64,000 bases of DNA. It comes from an uncultured Clostridia bacterium (GTDB lineage Bacteria; Bacillota; Clostridia; TANB77; CAG-508). The stretch spans positions 68,619 through 132,618 of the forward strand of contig CAKPAW010000004.1 in assembly GCA_934133165.1 (NCBI GenBank). Reading direction: 5' to 3'. The notes under the pieces are model-generated. The model was not told where the DNA came from and did not search any database. It saw nothing but the letters and a program-made list of their open reading frames with translations. Positions 16,592 through 24,793 of this stretch are shown in pieces; positions within the stretch are counted from its first letter, which is position 1, and every line of letters begins with the position of its first letter. A program made the translations under genes and the position numbers.

Positions 16592-17479
16592 TTAAAAAGA
16601 TAATGTAGGCACTTCAGAAGATTTAGTTAAATAAAAATGTAATATATATTCATACATATTACTTGTAACATACACAAATGGATATTTATTTCCTTCTATT
16701 GCTGAAATATCAATATATATTAATCTTGGCGTAAATGTATCAGAAGATGTTCCTGGTGATGATTCGGTTACTTTTATATCAGCATTTAAACATTGTGAAT
16801 ATGTAGGATTACTAGAATCATATAACCCCATTCCGATTGTTTGATTATAATAATTATAACGATTATATTCTAATACTAAATATTTATATTCTGTCACATC
16901 TATAGGTTCAGTATATGACGTTGCAACATTTGCAGATTGCATCCATCCCCTATGTTTATTGCTATAGAATTGCTTCCAGTCTGGAGATCCAATTAATGTT
17001 CTATCTTGTGTTATATAATCTACATTTTTAAATGTACCTATTATTTTATTTCCATTTACCCAAGCAGTTTTTCCTTCTGATATATCTTCTGCTGTTGCTG
17101 TTGCATCTTTTGTTACTTCTTTTACTATTCCTTTTATATTATTTGCAAATATAGCTGTTTCAGATGTAGTATCAGGTTTTATTCCTCCAGCTTCTTCTAT
17201 TGCGTTGGCTATAGCTTTTTTAAATTCTGCTAATTTTGCAATTGAATCATAAGGTATATTATCTGAAATTGACCCTTCTGTTTCTAATTGATAATATAAT
17301 TCGTTTAATTCTGTTTCTTCTTGTATCTTTGCAAGTTCTGTATTTTCTTTTGCTTTTTTAGCAATTGTTATTATTCCGTTATCTCCTAAAACTAAATTAA
17401 TACTTATTCCTGCTAATATTATCAATACTATTATAGTTACTACTAATGCTACTAATGTTATACCTTTATCATTTTTCAT
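16592..17479 (-). CDS. Pilin-like surface protein with variable C-terminus (copy 2)
   Basis: 295 residues and a paralogue of the gene at 1212-2048. It shows the same short basic start (MKNDKG), the same hydrophobic helix (ITLVALVVTIIVLIILAGIS) without the +5 glutamate, and the same DNGIITIAKKAKENTELAKI stalk. It also shares the KLAEFKKAIANAI and FANNIKGIVKEVTK segments and the module ending SEGKTAWVNG. After about residue 150 the two proteins are unrelated. Here the C-terminus is rich in aromatic residues and may be a ligand-binding or adhesin domain (inference). GAGGAGG lies 11-12 nt before the ATG. The protein ends without a sortase signal. Which machinery exports or assembles it is unknown. 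Confidence 0.7.
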   Translation of the reverse strand: MKNDKGITLVALVVTIIVLIILAGISINLVLGDNGIITIAKKAKENTELAKIQEETELNELYYQLETEGSISDNIPYDSIAKLAEFKKAIANAIEEAGGIKPDTTSETAIFANNIKGIVKEVTKDATATAEDISEGKTAWVNGNKIIGTFKNVDYITQDRTLIGSPDWKQFYSNKHRGWMQSANVATSYTEPIDVTEYKYLVLEYNRYNYYNQTIGMGLYDSSNPTYSQCLNADIKVTESSPGTSSDTFTPRLIYIDISAIEGNKYPFVYVTSNMYEYILHFYLTKSSEVPTLSF

Positions 17480-17577
17480 TTTCTTTTGTTCCTCCTCTTG
17501 TTTTTCTTATTATTTCCAATTTATATCTAAATTATAAAATAATATTATGTTTATAAGTTATTACTATTATTGAAATA

Positions 17578-17606
17578 ATTTTACCTATAATTTTTTACTA
17601 AGTCAA
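17578..17606 (-). promoter_or_regulatory. Sigma-A-type promoter of pilin-like gene 2
   Basis: On the - strand: TTGACT, 17 nt, TAAAAT. Promoter, surrounding bases and the roughly 100-nt leader align with those of pilin-like gene 1 (for example CTATTGAC, TATAAACATAATATT and ATTGGAAA are shared). Confidence 0.75.
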
Positions 17607-17665
17607 TAGTTTTTACGTACAAATATCTCAATATAAAATTAACCTGAAATTAAAATTAATTTCAT

Positions 17666-17712
17666 AAAAGCAATACTTTTTAAAAAATTTTTTAAAAAGT
17701 ATTGCTTTTTTA
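17666..17712 (+). terminator. Perfect 44-bp palindrome, terminator-like
   Basis: Arms of 22 nt with no loop, centred between 17687 and 17688, followed on the + strand by a T-run. No + strand gene ends just upstream, so it may shield mraZ from readthrough. The -35 box of the mraZ promoter lies in its right arm. Confidence 0.75.
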
Positions 17713-17730
17713 TTATTCTTATATTAAAAT
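17702..17730 (+). promoter_or_regulatory. Sigma-A-type promoter of mraZ and the dcw cluster
   Basis: TTGCTT, 17 nt, TAAAAT. The MraZ boxes begin 7 nt after the -10 box, that is, at the expected transcription start. Confidence 0.7.
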
Positions 17731-17736
17731 TTAGTA

Positions 17737-17776
17737 AAAGTGGAGCAAAGTGGAGTAAAGTGGAATGAAATGCACG
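17737..17776 (+). promoter_or_regulatory. MraZ operator (10-bp direct repeats)
   Basis: AAAGTGGAGC, AAAGTGGAGT and AAAGTGGAAT follow one another without gaps, then a degenerate fourth unit GAAATGCACG. MraZ is known to bind short direct repeats in front of its own gene, and AAAGTG-type boxes are reported for Mollicutes. The position right after the promoter suggests autorepression of the dcw block. Confidence 0.8.
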
Positions 17777-17790
17777 GGAGGTGATTCAAA

Positions 17791-18222
17791 GTGTTGATCG
17801 GTGAATACGAGCATTCTCTAGATGTTAAGGGCAGATTGATAATGCCAGCTAAGTTAAGAGAGGACATGGGAGAAAAATTCATCATAACCAAAGGGTTAGA
17901 TGGATGCTTATTTGGGTTTTCACAAACAGAATGGTCAAACTTTGAAGAAAAACTAAAAACACTACCACTTACTAATAAAAATGCCAGAGATTTCGTAAGA
18001 TTTTTCTTATCTGGCGCAATAGAATGTGAAATAGATAAACAAGGAAGATTCTTAATTGCAAGTAACCTAAGAGAATATGCAAACATGGAAAAAGATGTTG
18101 TAATTATTGGCGTAGGAACAAGACTTGAAATTTGGAATAGAGACAAATGGAAAAATTATACTAGTGATGAAAATATTTCAGCAGATGAAATTGCAGAAAA
18201 TATGACAATGCTTGGTATATAA
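17791..18222 (+). CDS. mraZ: Transcriptional regulator MraZ
   Basis: 143 residues with two SpoVT/AbrB-like swapped-hairpin domains. Both carry the family pattern: LDVKGRLIMPAKLR near residue 9 and CEIDKQGRFLIASNLR near 80. It forms ring oligomers that bind direct repeats upstream of the dcw operon. The start is a GTG (17791) with GGGAGGTGA 6 nt before it. It is first in the cluster, as usual. A 321-nt gap with repeats separates it from rsmH, which is unusual because the two genes are normally nearly adjacent. Confidence 0.97.
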   Translation: MLIGEYEHSLDVKGRLIMPAKLREDMGEKFIITKGLDGCLFGFSQTEWSNFEEKLKTLPLTNKNARDFVRFFLSGAIECEIDKQGRFLIASNLREYANMEKDVVIIGVGTRLEIWNRDKWKNYTSDENISADEIAENMTMLGI

Positions 18223-18243
18223 CTTTTTAAAAGTTTATATAAA

Positions 18244-18460
18244 TACTAAAGAAAAAATTTTAATGTACAAAAGAAAAAAAAATTAATTTTTACAAAAGAA
18301 AAAAACTAATATACAAAAGATAAAATTTAAAAACGAAAGAAAAAGTTTAAAATAACTAAAGAACAACATTTTAAACTTCAAAAGAAAAATTCACAATGCT
18401 TACAAAAGTAAAAATATAAATTTACAAATGAAAAGATGACAGCTCACTAAAGAAAAATTA
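18244..18460 (+). repeat. Degenerate tandem array, about 10 units of about 22 bp, between mraZ and rsmH
   Basis: Units of the type TACAAAAGAAAAAnnTTTAAA begin near 18244, 18266, 18291, 18312, 18332, 18354, 18377, 18401, 18423 and 18445. Spacing is 20-25 bp, mean about 22. There is no coding potential on either strand. Confidence 0.65.
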
Positions 18461-18465
18461 AAAAG

Positions 18466-18512
18466 TAGCATTAAAATAGTTGGTATTTTTTAAATACCAA
18501 CTATTGATGCTA
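18466..18512 (+). other. Large hairpin upstream of rsmH
   Basis: A 14-bp inner stem (AATAGTTGGTATTT with AAATACCAACTATT) is extended by an outer TAGCAT/ATGCTA pair. No T-run follows, so it is more likely a processing or regulatory structure than a terminator. Confidence 0.6.
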
Positions 18513-18543
18513 ATTTAAGAATAGTAGATATAGGAGTTTAAAA

Positions 18544-19476
18544 GTGGAATTTAAACATAAAAGTGTATTACTACAAGAATGCATTGAAGGATTAAATATA
18601 AAAGAAAATGGAATATATGTAGATGGAACTTTAGGAGGAGCAGGTCATAGCAGTGAAATATTGAAAAAGTTATCTTCTAAAGGAAAACTAATAGGAATAG
18701 ACAGAGACGAAGAAGCACTTAAAGCAGCAAGCCAAAGACTTAAAGAATATGAAAATGTAGTATATTTACATGGAAACCATGATGATATAAAAGAATTACT
18801 AAAAAGCATACAAATAGATAAAGTAGATGGAATATTATTAGACTTGGGAGTATCTTCATATCAATTAGATGAAAGAGCAAGAGGTTTTAGTTATATGGGA
18901 GAAGCTACATTAGATATGAGAATGGATAAAACCCAAGAACTAACAGCAAAAGATGTTGTAAACAATTACACAGAAGAAAAACTTAGCAGAATTATAGAAG
19001 AATATAGTGAAGAAAAATTTGCAAAAAATATTGCAAGAAACATTGTAAAAGATAGACAAATTTCACCAATCGAAACAACTATGCAATTAGTAGATATTAT
19101 AAGAAAATCAATACCTATTTCAAAACAAAAGGATGGACATCCAGCAAAAAGAACATTTCAAGCTATTAGAATAGAAGTGAACAATGAAATAGAACCATTA
19201 AAAGAAACTATAAGAAATTGTATAGAATGTCTAAAACCAGAAGGTAGGCTATGTGTAATTACATTCCATTCACTAGAAGATAGAGCAGTAAAACAAGCAT
19301 ATTCAGATGCAGAAGGTAAATGCACATGCCCAAAAGATTTACCATATTGCGTGTGTGGATATCATTCAGAAGGAAAAATAATAAATAAAAAACCAATAGT
19401 AGCATCAAAAGAAGAACAAGAAGAAAACTCAAGATCTAAAAGTGCGAAATTAAGAATTTTTGAAAAAGCACAATAG
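18544..19476 (+). CDS. rsmH: 16S rRNA (cytosine1402-N4)-methyltransferase
   Basis: 310 residues. It methylates N4 of C1402 in the ribosomal P site. Typical segments: HKSVLLQECIEGL at the N-terminus, SAM loop DGTLGGAGHS, LLDLGVSSYQLDERARGFSY, HPAKRTFQAIRIEVNNE and ITFHSLEDRAVK. A cysteine-rich tail (CTCPKDLPYCVCG) is present, as in many Firmicutes versions. The start is GTG at 18544 with TAGGAG upstream. Second gene of the dcw block. Confidence 0.97.
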   Translation: MEFKHKSVLLQECIEGLNIKENGIYVDGTLGGAGHSSEILKKLSSKGKLIGIDRDEEALKAASQRLKEYENVVYLHGNHDDIKELLKSIQIDKVDGILLDLGVSSYQLDERARGFSYMGEATLDMRMDKTQELTAKDVVNNYTEEKLSRIIEEYSEEKFAKNIARNIVKDRQISPIETTMQLVDIIRKSIPISKQKDGHPAKRTFQAIRIEVNNEIEPLKETIRNCIECLKPEGRLCVITFHSLEDRAVKQAYSDAEGKCTCPKDLPYCVCGYHSEGKIINKKPIVASKEEQEENSRSKSAKLRIFEKAQ

Positions 19477-19512
19477 AAGAAATATATGAAGGAAAGAGGT
19501 GAGTTAAAGCAA

Positions 19513-20028
19513 ATGGCATATCCTAAATATCAAGGGTATCAATATGAAACTAGCCCTAGAAAATTACAACCGGAGTACGAACCTAAAAAGAACCCATATA
19601 AACAAAAGAAATCTTCAACTAAAAGTATGAAGGTAGAAAAAAATGATCCAAAGAAAAAAATGAAACCAAAGGCAAAATTAGTTTTATATATTGCTGTTGC
19701 CTTTACAATTTTATTTGCTATTGGCTACCAAAACTCACTTATAACAGAAAGTTGCAATAAAAAAGAAAAATTGAAAAAAGAAGTAAGTGCTATTGAAAAA
19801 GAAAACGAACAATTAAAGGTTAATATAGAAAAAACATTAAATTTAAATAATGTAGAGCAATCTGCAAAAGAAAAACTAGGAATGCAAAAATTATCAAATA
19901 GCCAAAAAGTATATGTAAGCTTACCAAAGAAAGACTACATAGAATCTGCAAAAGAAGAAGTAATAATAGAGGAAGATACAAATTTTTTTCAAAATATTAT
20001 AAATACAATTAAAAATTTATTTAAATAG
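19513..20028 (+). CDS. FtsL/DivIC-like septum formation protein
   Basis: 171 residues. A basic, proline-rich cytoplasmic region of about 55 residues is followed by one transmembrane helix (LVLYIAVAFTILFAIGY). A short coiled coil (KKEKLKKEVSAIEKENEQLK) and then a conserved-looking EKLGM segment follow. This is the bitopic architecture of FtsL, and position between rsmH and a class B PBP fits ftsL exactly. Sequence conservation in the family is low, so the call rests on layout and synteny. I prefer ATG 19513 because AGAGGTGAG lies upstream; ATG 19486 has no site. It would recruit the septal PBP through FtsQ/DivIC. Confidence 0.8.
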   Translation: MAYPKYQGYQYETSPRKLQPEYEPKKNPYKQKKSSTKSMKVEKNDPKKKMKPKAKLVLYIAVAFTILFAIGYQNSLITESCNKKEKLKKEVSAIEKENEQLKVNIEKTLNLNNVEQSAKEKLGMQKLSNSQKVYVSLPKKDYIESAKEEVIIEEDTNFFQNIINTIKNLFK

Positions 20029-20029
20029 A

Positions 20030-20070
20030 GAATAGAGGTAAAAATATGAAATTTTACTTCTATTTTTTTA
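20030..20070 (+). terminator. Terminator-like hairpin after ftsL
   Basis: AATAGAGGTAAAA/ATTTTACTTCTATT stem with one wobble pair, then seven T residues. It might limit readthrough from ftsL into the PBP gene. Confidence 0.65.
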
Positions 20071-20154
20071 CCTGTTTTTGGGGACGGAGCAAAAAAACAG
20101 GTAAAAGTTTAAAATTAATTGAAGCTGTTTTTTTGCTCCGTCCCCAAAAACAGG
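20071..20154. repeat. GGGGACGGAGC inverted-repeat element, copy A
   Basis: Two perfect 30-nt inverted arms (20071-20100 and 20125-20154) with a 24-nt AT-rich centre. Each arm is itself a small hairpin bounded by CCTGTTTTT and AAAAACAG around GGGGACGGAGC. A second copy with the same core lies at 27007-27105. It resembles a miniature non-coding mobile element. Confidence 0.8.
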
Positions 20155-20226
20155 TCATGAGAATCGTTCTTTTATCATATTCTTAATATAAGAGATAATA
20201 TAAACTTAAGAATGTGAGGGATAAGG

Positions 20227-22380
20227 TTGAAGGAGAGAAAAAAGAGAACACCAAAGCAAAAATTAAAAGTAAAAATTGAAAAAGAAATTAAAAGACAAGT
20301 AAATGATAAAGAGATAAAAAAATTAAAAAATAAAAAGCCAATAAATTTTAAGAAATTAAATAAAAAGAATAAAAGAAATTCAGAAACGATAGGAGCATTA
20401 TCCAAAAAGAAAAGAATGAAACGAGAAATGATAATTGCCATATTACTGCTTGCATTATTAGTAGTAAGAATTGGATTCATTCAATTTATACAAGGAGAAG
20501 AACTGCAATCTATGGCATATATGCAACAAACACTAGACAGAAATATTAACCCTAAAAGAGGGACTATTTATGATGCAACTGGAAAGACTATTTTGGCAGT
20601 TAGTTCAACAGTAGAAACAATAACAGTTACGCCAACTACTATAAAAAAAGAAGATAGAGAAAAAATAGCAACTGCACTATCAAATATATTCTCATTAGAT
20701 TATGAAAAGGTTTTAAAAAAAGTAAGTAAAAGAAGCTCTATAGAAACAATAATTAAAAAGGTAGATAAAGAAAAAGCTGATGAATTAAGAGTTTGGATGC
20801 AAAATAATAATATTACAACAGGAATTAATATAGATGAAGATACAAAAAGATATTATCCATTTAACAATTTAGCTTCTCAAATTATAGGATTTTGTGGTAG
20901 TGACAATCAAGGGCTAGATGGAATAGAGGCTTTATATGATAAAACCTTAAAAGGTAGTACGGGTAAAATTACAAAGCTAAGGGATGCAAAAGGTGGAGAT
21001 ATTGATGATACTTCAGAAGATTATATAAAAGCTGTAAATGGAGATGACTTAGTATTAACTATAGATAGCACAATACAAGGAATTGCAGAAAAGTATTTAA
21101 AAGAAGCATGTATAGACAATAAGTGTACAGATGGTGGAAATATAATAGTAATGAATCCAAAAAATGGAGATATATTGGCTTTAGCAGGATACCCGAATTA
21201 TAATTTAAATGAGCCATATTCTCCAAATACAGATGAATTAAAAAGTGTATGGGATACTCTTTCACAAGAAGACAAAACCAAAAATATGCAAGCAATGTGG
21301 AGAAATAAAGCTGTTTCAGATACTTATGAACCAGGTTCAACTTTCAAATTAGTAACAGCCTCAGCATCTTTAGAAGAAAAAATAGCAGAAGTAGATAAGG
21401 CAGGGGAATTTTGCTGTACAGGAGGAATTGAAATTGCTGGAGTAAGAATGAAATGTTGGAGATATTATAGACCACATGGAAGTGAAAGTTTAAGACAGGC
21501 ATTAATGAATTCATGCAATCCAGTATTCATAGGATTAGGACAGAAATTAGGAGTACACACATATTATAGTTATTTAGAAAAGTTTGGATTTTTAAGAAAG
21601 ACAGGAATAGATTTACCAGGAGAAGCAGGAAGTATATTTTTAAAAGAAGAAAAAGTTGGACCAGTAGAGCTTGGAACAATAGCATTTGGGCAACGTTTTG
21701 AAGTAACCCCTATTCAAATGGTAACAATGGTGTCAACTATTGCAAATGGTGGAACATATATACAGCCAAGAGTAGTAAAAGCAACTATAAATGGAAAAAC
21801 AGGGGAAAGAAAAGAAATAGAAGTAATAAAAAAGGATAGAGTAATTTCAGAAGAAACAGCAAAAAATGTATTAAGCATGATGGAATCTGTTGTAGCAGAT
21901 GGAACAGGTAGAAACTCTCAAGTTAAAGGCTATAGAATAGGCGGAAAAACAGGAACTTCAGAAGATGGCGTAAACACAGGAAAATATGTAACATCATTCA
22001 TAGGAGTGGCACCAATATCAGATCCAAGTGTAGCTGTGTTAATAACATTGTATAATCCAACAGGAGAAGGAGGTCACCAAGGAGGTGGAGTTGCAGCACC
22101 AATAGGTTCACAAATATTTGGGGAAGTGTTACCATATTTGGAAGTAGTAAAAGACAACGAGGAGGCAGAACAAGTAAAAAATGATGCCCAAGTGCCTAAT
22201 ATAGAAGGAAAAAGTATAAAAGAAGCGGAAAGCATACTAAAAGAGAGTAATTTGAAATTAGTTATAAATAATGAACAAGAAGGTATAGACAAAGAAAATA
22301 CTATAATAAAAGAACAAACACCAAAAGCAGGAGTAAAAGTTAAAGAAGAAGCCAACATATACGTAGAGTTGACAAATTAA
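20227..22380 (+). CDS. spoVD: Class B penicillin-binding protein with one PASTA domain (SpoVD/FtsI-like)
   Basis: 717 residues. A long basic cytoplasmic tail (about 65 residues, rich in Lys) precedes one transmembrane helix (MIIAILLLALLVVRIGFI). The dimerisation domain starts at PKRGTIYDATGKTIL. Transpeptidase motifs are STFK near residue 368, SCN near 427 and KTGTSEDG near 572. One PASTA domain (about 655-715) ends the protein. In Bacillus SpoVD (spore cortex) has one PASTA and PBP2B (division) two, so this copy matches SpoVD by layout although it sits at the ftsI position; function could be either. The start is TTG at 20227 after AGGGATAAGG; a weaker alternative is an internal ATG. Confidence 0.85.
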   Translation: MKERKKRTPKQKLKVKIEKEIKRQVNDKEIKKLKNKKPINFKKLNKKNKRNSETIGALSKKKRMKREMIIAILLLALLVVRIGFIQFIQGEELQSMAYMQQTLDRNINPKRGTIYDATGKTILAVSSTVETITVTPTTIKKEDREKIATALSNIFSLDYEKVLKKVSKRSSIETIIKKVDKEKADELRVWMQNNNITTGINIDEDTKRYYPFNNLASQIIGFCGSDNQGLDGIEALYDKTLKGSTGKITKLRDAKGGDIDDTSEDYIKAVNGDDLVLTIDSTIQGIAEKYLKEACIDNKCTDGGNIIVMNPKNGDILALAGYPNYNLNEPYSPNTDELKSVWDTLSQEDKTKNMQAMWRNKAVSDTYEPGSTFKLVTASASLEEKIAEVDKAGEFCCTGGIEIAGVRMKCWRYYRPHGSESLRQALMNSCNPVFIGLGQKLGVHTYYSYLEKFGFLRKTGIDLPGEAGSIFLKEEKVGPVELGTIAFGQRFEVTPIQMVTMVSTIANGGTYIQPRVVKATINGKTGERKEIEVIKKDRVISEETAKNVLSMMESVVADGTGRNSQVKGYRIGGKTGTSEDGVNTGKYVTSFIGVAPISDPSVAVLITLYNPTGEGGHQGGGVAAPIGSQIFGEVLPYLEVVKDNEEAEQVKNDAQVPNIEGKSIKEAESILKESNLKLVINNEQEGIDKENTIIKEQTPKAGVKVKEEANIYVELTN

Positions 22381-22509
22381 ATATTTACATCTTAGCAGAA
22401 GAATTTGAAGGAGATTTTATAAGAAACAAAAATTTGTAAAGTATAATTAAAAATAAGGAACACTAGACTTTTTATAATTAATATAGTAATATTGAAATGG
22501 TGAATGAAA

Positions 22510-23046
22510 ATGGAACAAAAATTGAAAAGAAGATTTGCAGATGGAAGAGCAAATACTAGCATTCTAAAAAGTAAATGCAAAAATATGTATATTAATAATA
22601 AAGAATTTGTAGGAAATATATCATTGCTTCAAATAGAAGAAGTAAAAGAAGAATGGCGTGTAGACCAAGAAGAAAGATGTATATTAGCAAAAGGATATTA
22701 TTGGTTAGAAATATATCCTGAAAATAGAAACTGTTGCATTACAGCAATTTTTAATAATAACAAAGAAATAATAGAATGGTATATAGATATTGCAAGAAAT
22801 TTGGGAGTGCAAGATGGCATACCATATGAAGATGATTTATATTTAGATGTTGTTATTGTACATGATGGAAGAATACATTTACTAGACGAAGATGAGCTAG
22901 AACAAGCATACAAACAAAAAATAATAAGTAAAAAAGATTATGAATTAGCATATGAAAAAGCAAATAAAATTATAGAGTTTGCAAAAGCAAATTTAGAAAA
23001 CTTGAAGAGCTTTTCATATAAATATTTAGAGTTATTAGAAAAATAA
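22510..23046 (+). CDS. DUF402 domain protein
   Basis: 178 residues. The central part (GYYWLEIYPENRNCCITAIFNNNKEIIEWYID, then PYEDDLYLDVVIVHDGRIHLLDEDELEQA) fits the DUF402 fold. This family includes nucleotide phosphatases and tRNA/rRNA-linked proteins, and its metal-binding acidic residues (DDLYLDVV, DEDEL) are present. The precise role is unknown. It is embedded in the dcw block between the PBP and murE genes, ending in its own terminator. Start chosen at 22510 (GGTG 7 nt upstream) over 22504. Confidence 0.75.
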   Translation: MEQKLKRRFADGRANTSILKSKCKNMYINNKEFVGNISLLQIEEVKEEWRVDQEERCILAKGYYWLEIYPENRNCCITAIFNNNKEIIEWYIDIARNLGVQDGIPYEDDLYLDVVIVHDGRIHLLDEDELEQAYKQKIISKKDYELAYEKANKIIEFAKANLENLKSFSYKYLELLEK

Positions 23047-23074
23047 GCTTCTATAAAAGTAGTTATATAAAAAT

Positions 23075-23110
23075 AAGAAAGTTTTAAAAATATCTTAAAA
23101 CTTTCTTTTC
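23075..23110 (+). terminator. Terminator after the DUF402 gene
   Basis: AAGAAAGTTTTAA/TTAAAACTTTCTT stem followed by TTCTTTTT. Confidence 0.8.
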
Positions 23111-23237
23111 TTTTTAGTAATGATTATTTTTTTTAATAATATAATTTACAAATAAGAACTTTAGTTATATAATTATGTTGGTTTTTAATAATTATAAAAA
23201 ATCAACTTATAAATACATAAAAAACAGGAGGTATCCT

Positions 23238-24710
23238 ATGAAATTAAAAGAAATTTTAGTAGGAATAGAAGGATTAAAAGTAAAGGGAGATTTAGATTTA
23301 GAAATAACAAACTTGGATAAAGATTCAAGAAATATAAAAGAAAATGGCTTATTTGTAGCAATAAAAGGTTTCGACACAGATGGACATGAATATGTAGATA
23401 CAGCAATAAATAGCGGTGCAAAAGCAGTAATATTAGAAGAAGGAGTAACTGCAGAATTTGTTAAAAAAATTCCAGAAGGAATTACAGTTGTTATCGCAAA
23501 AGATACAAGATATGCTTTAGCAATATGCTCATGTAATTTCTATGGGAATCCATCTAGAAAATTCAAATTAATAGGAGTTACAGGAACAAAAGGAAAAACA
23601 ACAACAACATTTATGATTAAAAAAGTGCTAGAAAAAGCAGGAAAAAAAGTAGGATTAATTGGAACAATAGCTATATATATAGGTGATAAAAAACTAGAAG
23701 ATAGTGATAGAACAACACCAGAAAGTAATAAATTGCAAGCTATATTTGCAAAAATGGTAGAAGAAAATGTAGAAGTAGTTGTTATGGAAGTATCTTCACA
23801 AAGCTTAAAATTACACAGAGTAGCAGGATGTGATTTTGATATAGGAGTATTTACAAACTTTTCAGAAGATCATATTAGTCAAAAAGAACATCCAAATATG
23901 GAAGACTACTTTAGTTCAAAAGTACAATTATTTAAAATGTGTAAAACAGGTTTTATAAATGCGGATGATTTTCATGTTGCAAAATTACCAAAACTTGTGC
24001 CAGAATGTAATATAACAACATATGGAATAGATAATTATTGCAATGTTTTAGCAAAAGACATTACAATTACAAATTCATATGTGGACTTTAAAGTAAAAAT
24101 AGGAATGAAAAATGAAAGAATAAAAACATGCATTCCAGGTAGATTTAGTGTATACAATTCACTAGCAGCAATTTGTGTTTCAGAAAAATTAGGAGCAAAT
24201 GCTGAACAAATAAAAGAAGCATTAGAAGAAGTTAGAGTTCCAGGAAGATCAGAACTTGTAAATAACAAAAAAGATTTAACAATAATGATAGATTATGCAC
24301 ATTCACCAGAAAGCTTAGAAAATATACTAAATGCAGTTAAATCATATACTAGAGGAAGAGTAATATCTGTATTTGGTTGTGGAGGAGATAGAGATACAAC
24401 CAAAAGACCAATAATGGGTGAAATTTCAGGAAGAATTGCAGACTTTACAATTATAACATCAGACAATCCACGTACAGAAGACCCAGAAAAGATAGTAAGC
24501 CAAATTGAAGAAGGAATAAAGAAAACAAAAGGAAAATATACTGTAGTAGTAGATAGAGTTGAAGCTATAAAGAAAGCAATTAGTATGGCAGATAAAAAGG
24601 ACATTATAGTTTTAGCTGGTAAAGGACATGAACCTTACCAAGAAATAAATGGTGTAAAATATCCGTTTGATGAAAGAATTATAGTAAATAGTATTATTAA
24701 TAAATTATAA
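23238..24710 (+). CDS. murE: UDP-MurNAc-tripeptide synthetase MurE (meso-DAP type)
   Basis: 490 residues. It adds the third amino acid to UDP-MurNAc-L-Ala-D-Glu. ATP loop GVTGTKGKTTTT near residue 116, then TTPES and VMEVSSQSL. Glycine-rich FGCGGDRD follows, and the DNPRTEDP motif that marks meso-diaminopimelate specificity (lysine enzymes differ here). GKGHEPYQEI closes the active site. The start at 23238 has AGGAGG 9 nt upstream; the earlier in-frame codon at 23175 has no site. murF, which often follows, is absent. Confidence 0.96.
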   Translation: MKLKEILVGIEGLKVKGDLDLEITNLDKDSRNIKENGLFVAIKGFDTDGHEYVDTAINSGAKAVILEEGVTAEFVKKIPEGITVVIAKDTRYALAICSCNFYGNPSRKFKLIGVTGTKGKTTTTFMIKKVLEKAGKKVGLIGTIAIYIGDKKLEDSDRTTPESNKLQAIFAKMVEENVEVVVMEVSSQSLKLHRVAGCDFDIGVFTNFSEDHISQKEHPNMEDYFSSKVQLFKMCKTGFINADDFHVAKLPKLVPECNITTYGIDNYCNVLAKDITITNSYVDFKVKIGMKNERIKTCIPGRFSVYNSLAAICVSEKLGANAEQIKEALEEVRVPGRSELVNNKKDLTIMIDYAHSPESLENILNAVKSYTRGRVISVFGCGGDRDTTKRPIMGEISGRIADFTIITSDNPRTEDPEKIVSQIEEGIKKTKGKYTVVVDRVEAIKKAISMADKKDIIVLAGKGHEPYQEINGVKYPFDERIIVNSIINKL

Positions 24711-24793
24711 AAGAAGGAGGGAACATTCCTTATCTATAATGAATTAACAAAAGGTAAAGAAGAGTCCCTTGACATAAGAAAAAGGAGAAAAAC

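Noticed and set aside
18244..18460. Array between mraZ and rsmH considered as a CRISPR array
   Set aside because: Units are degenerate, only 20-25 bp apart including any spacer, and there are no cas genes; it is a tandem repeat, not repeat-spacer.
24711..24793. AGGAGGGAA site after murE as start of a small gene
   Set aside because: The only ATG nearby is followed by a stop after one codon; no usable frame exists before mraY.
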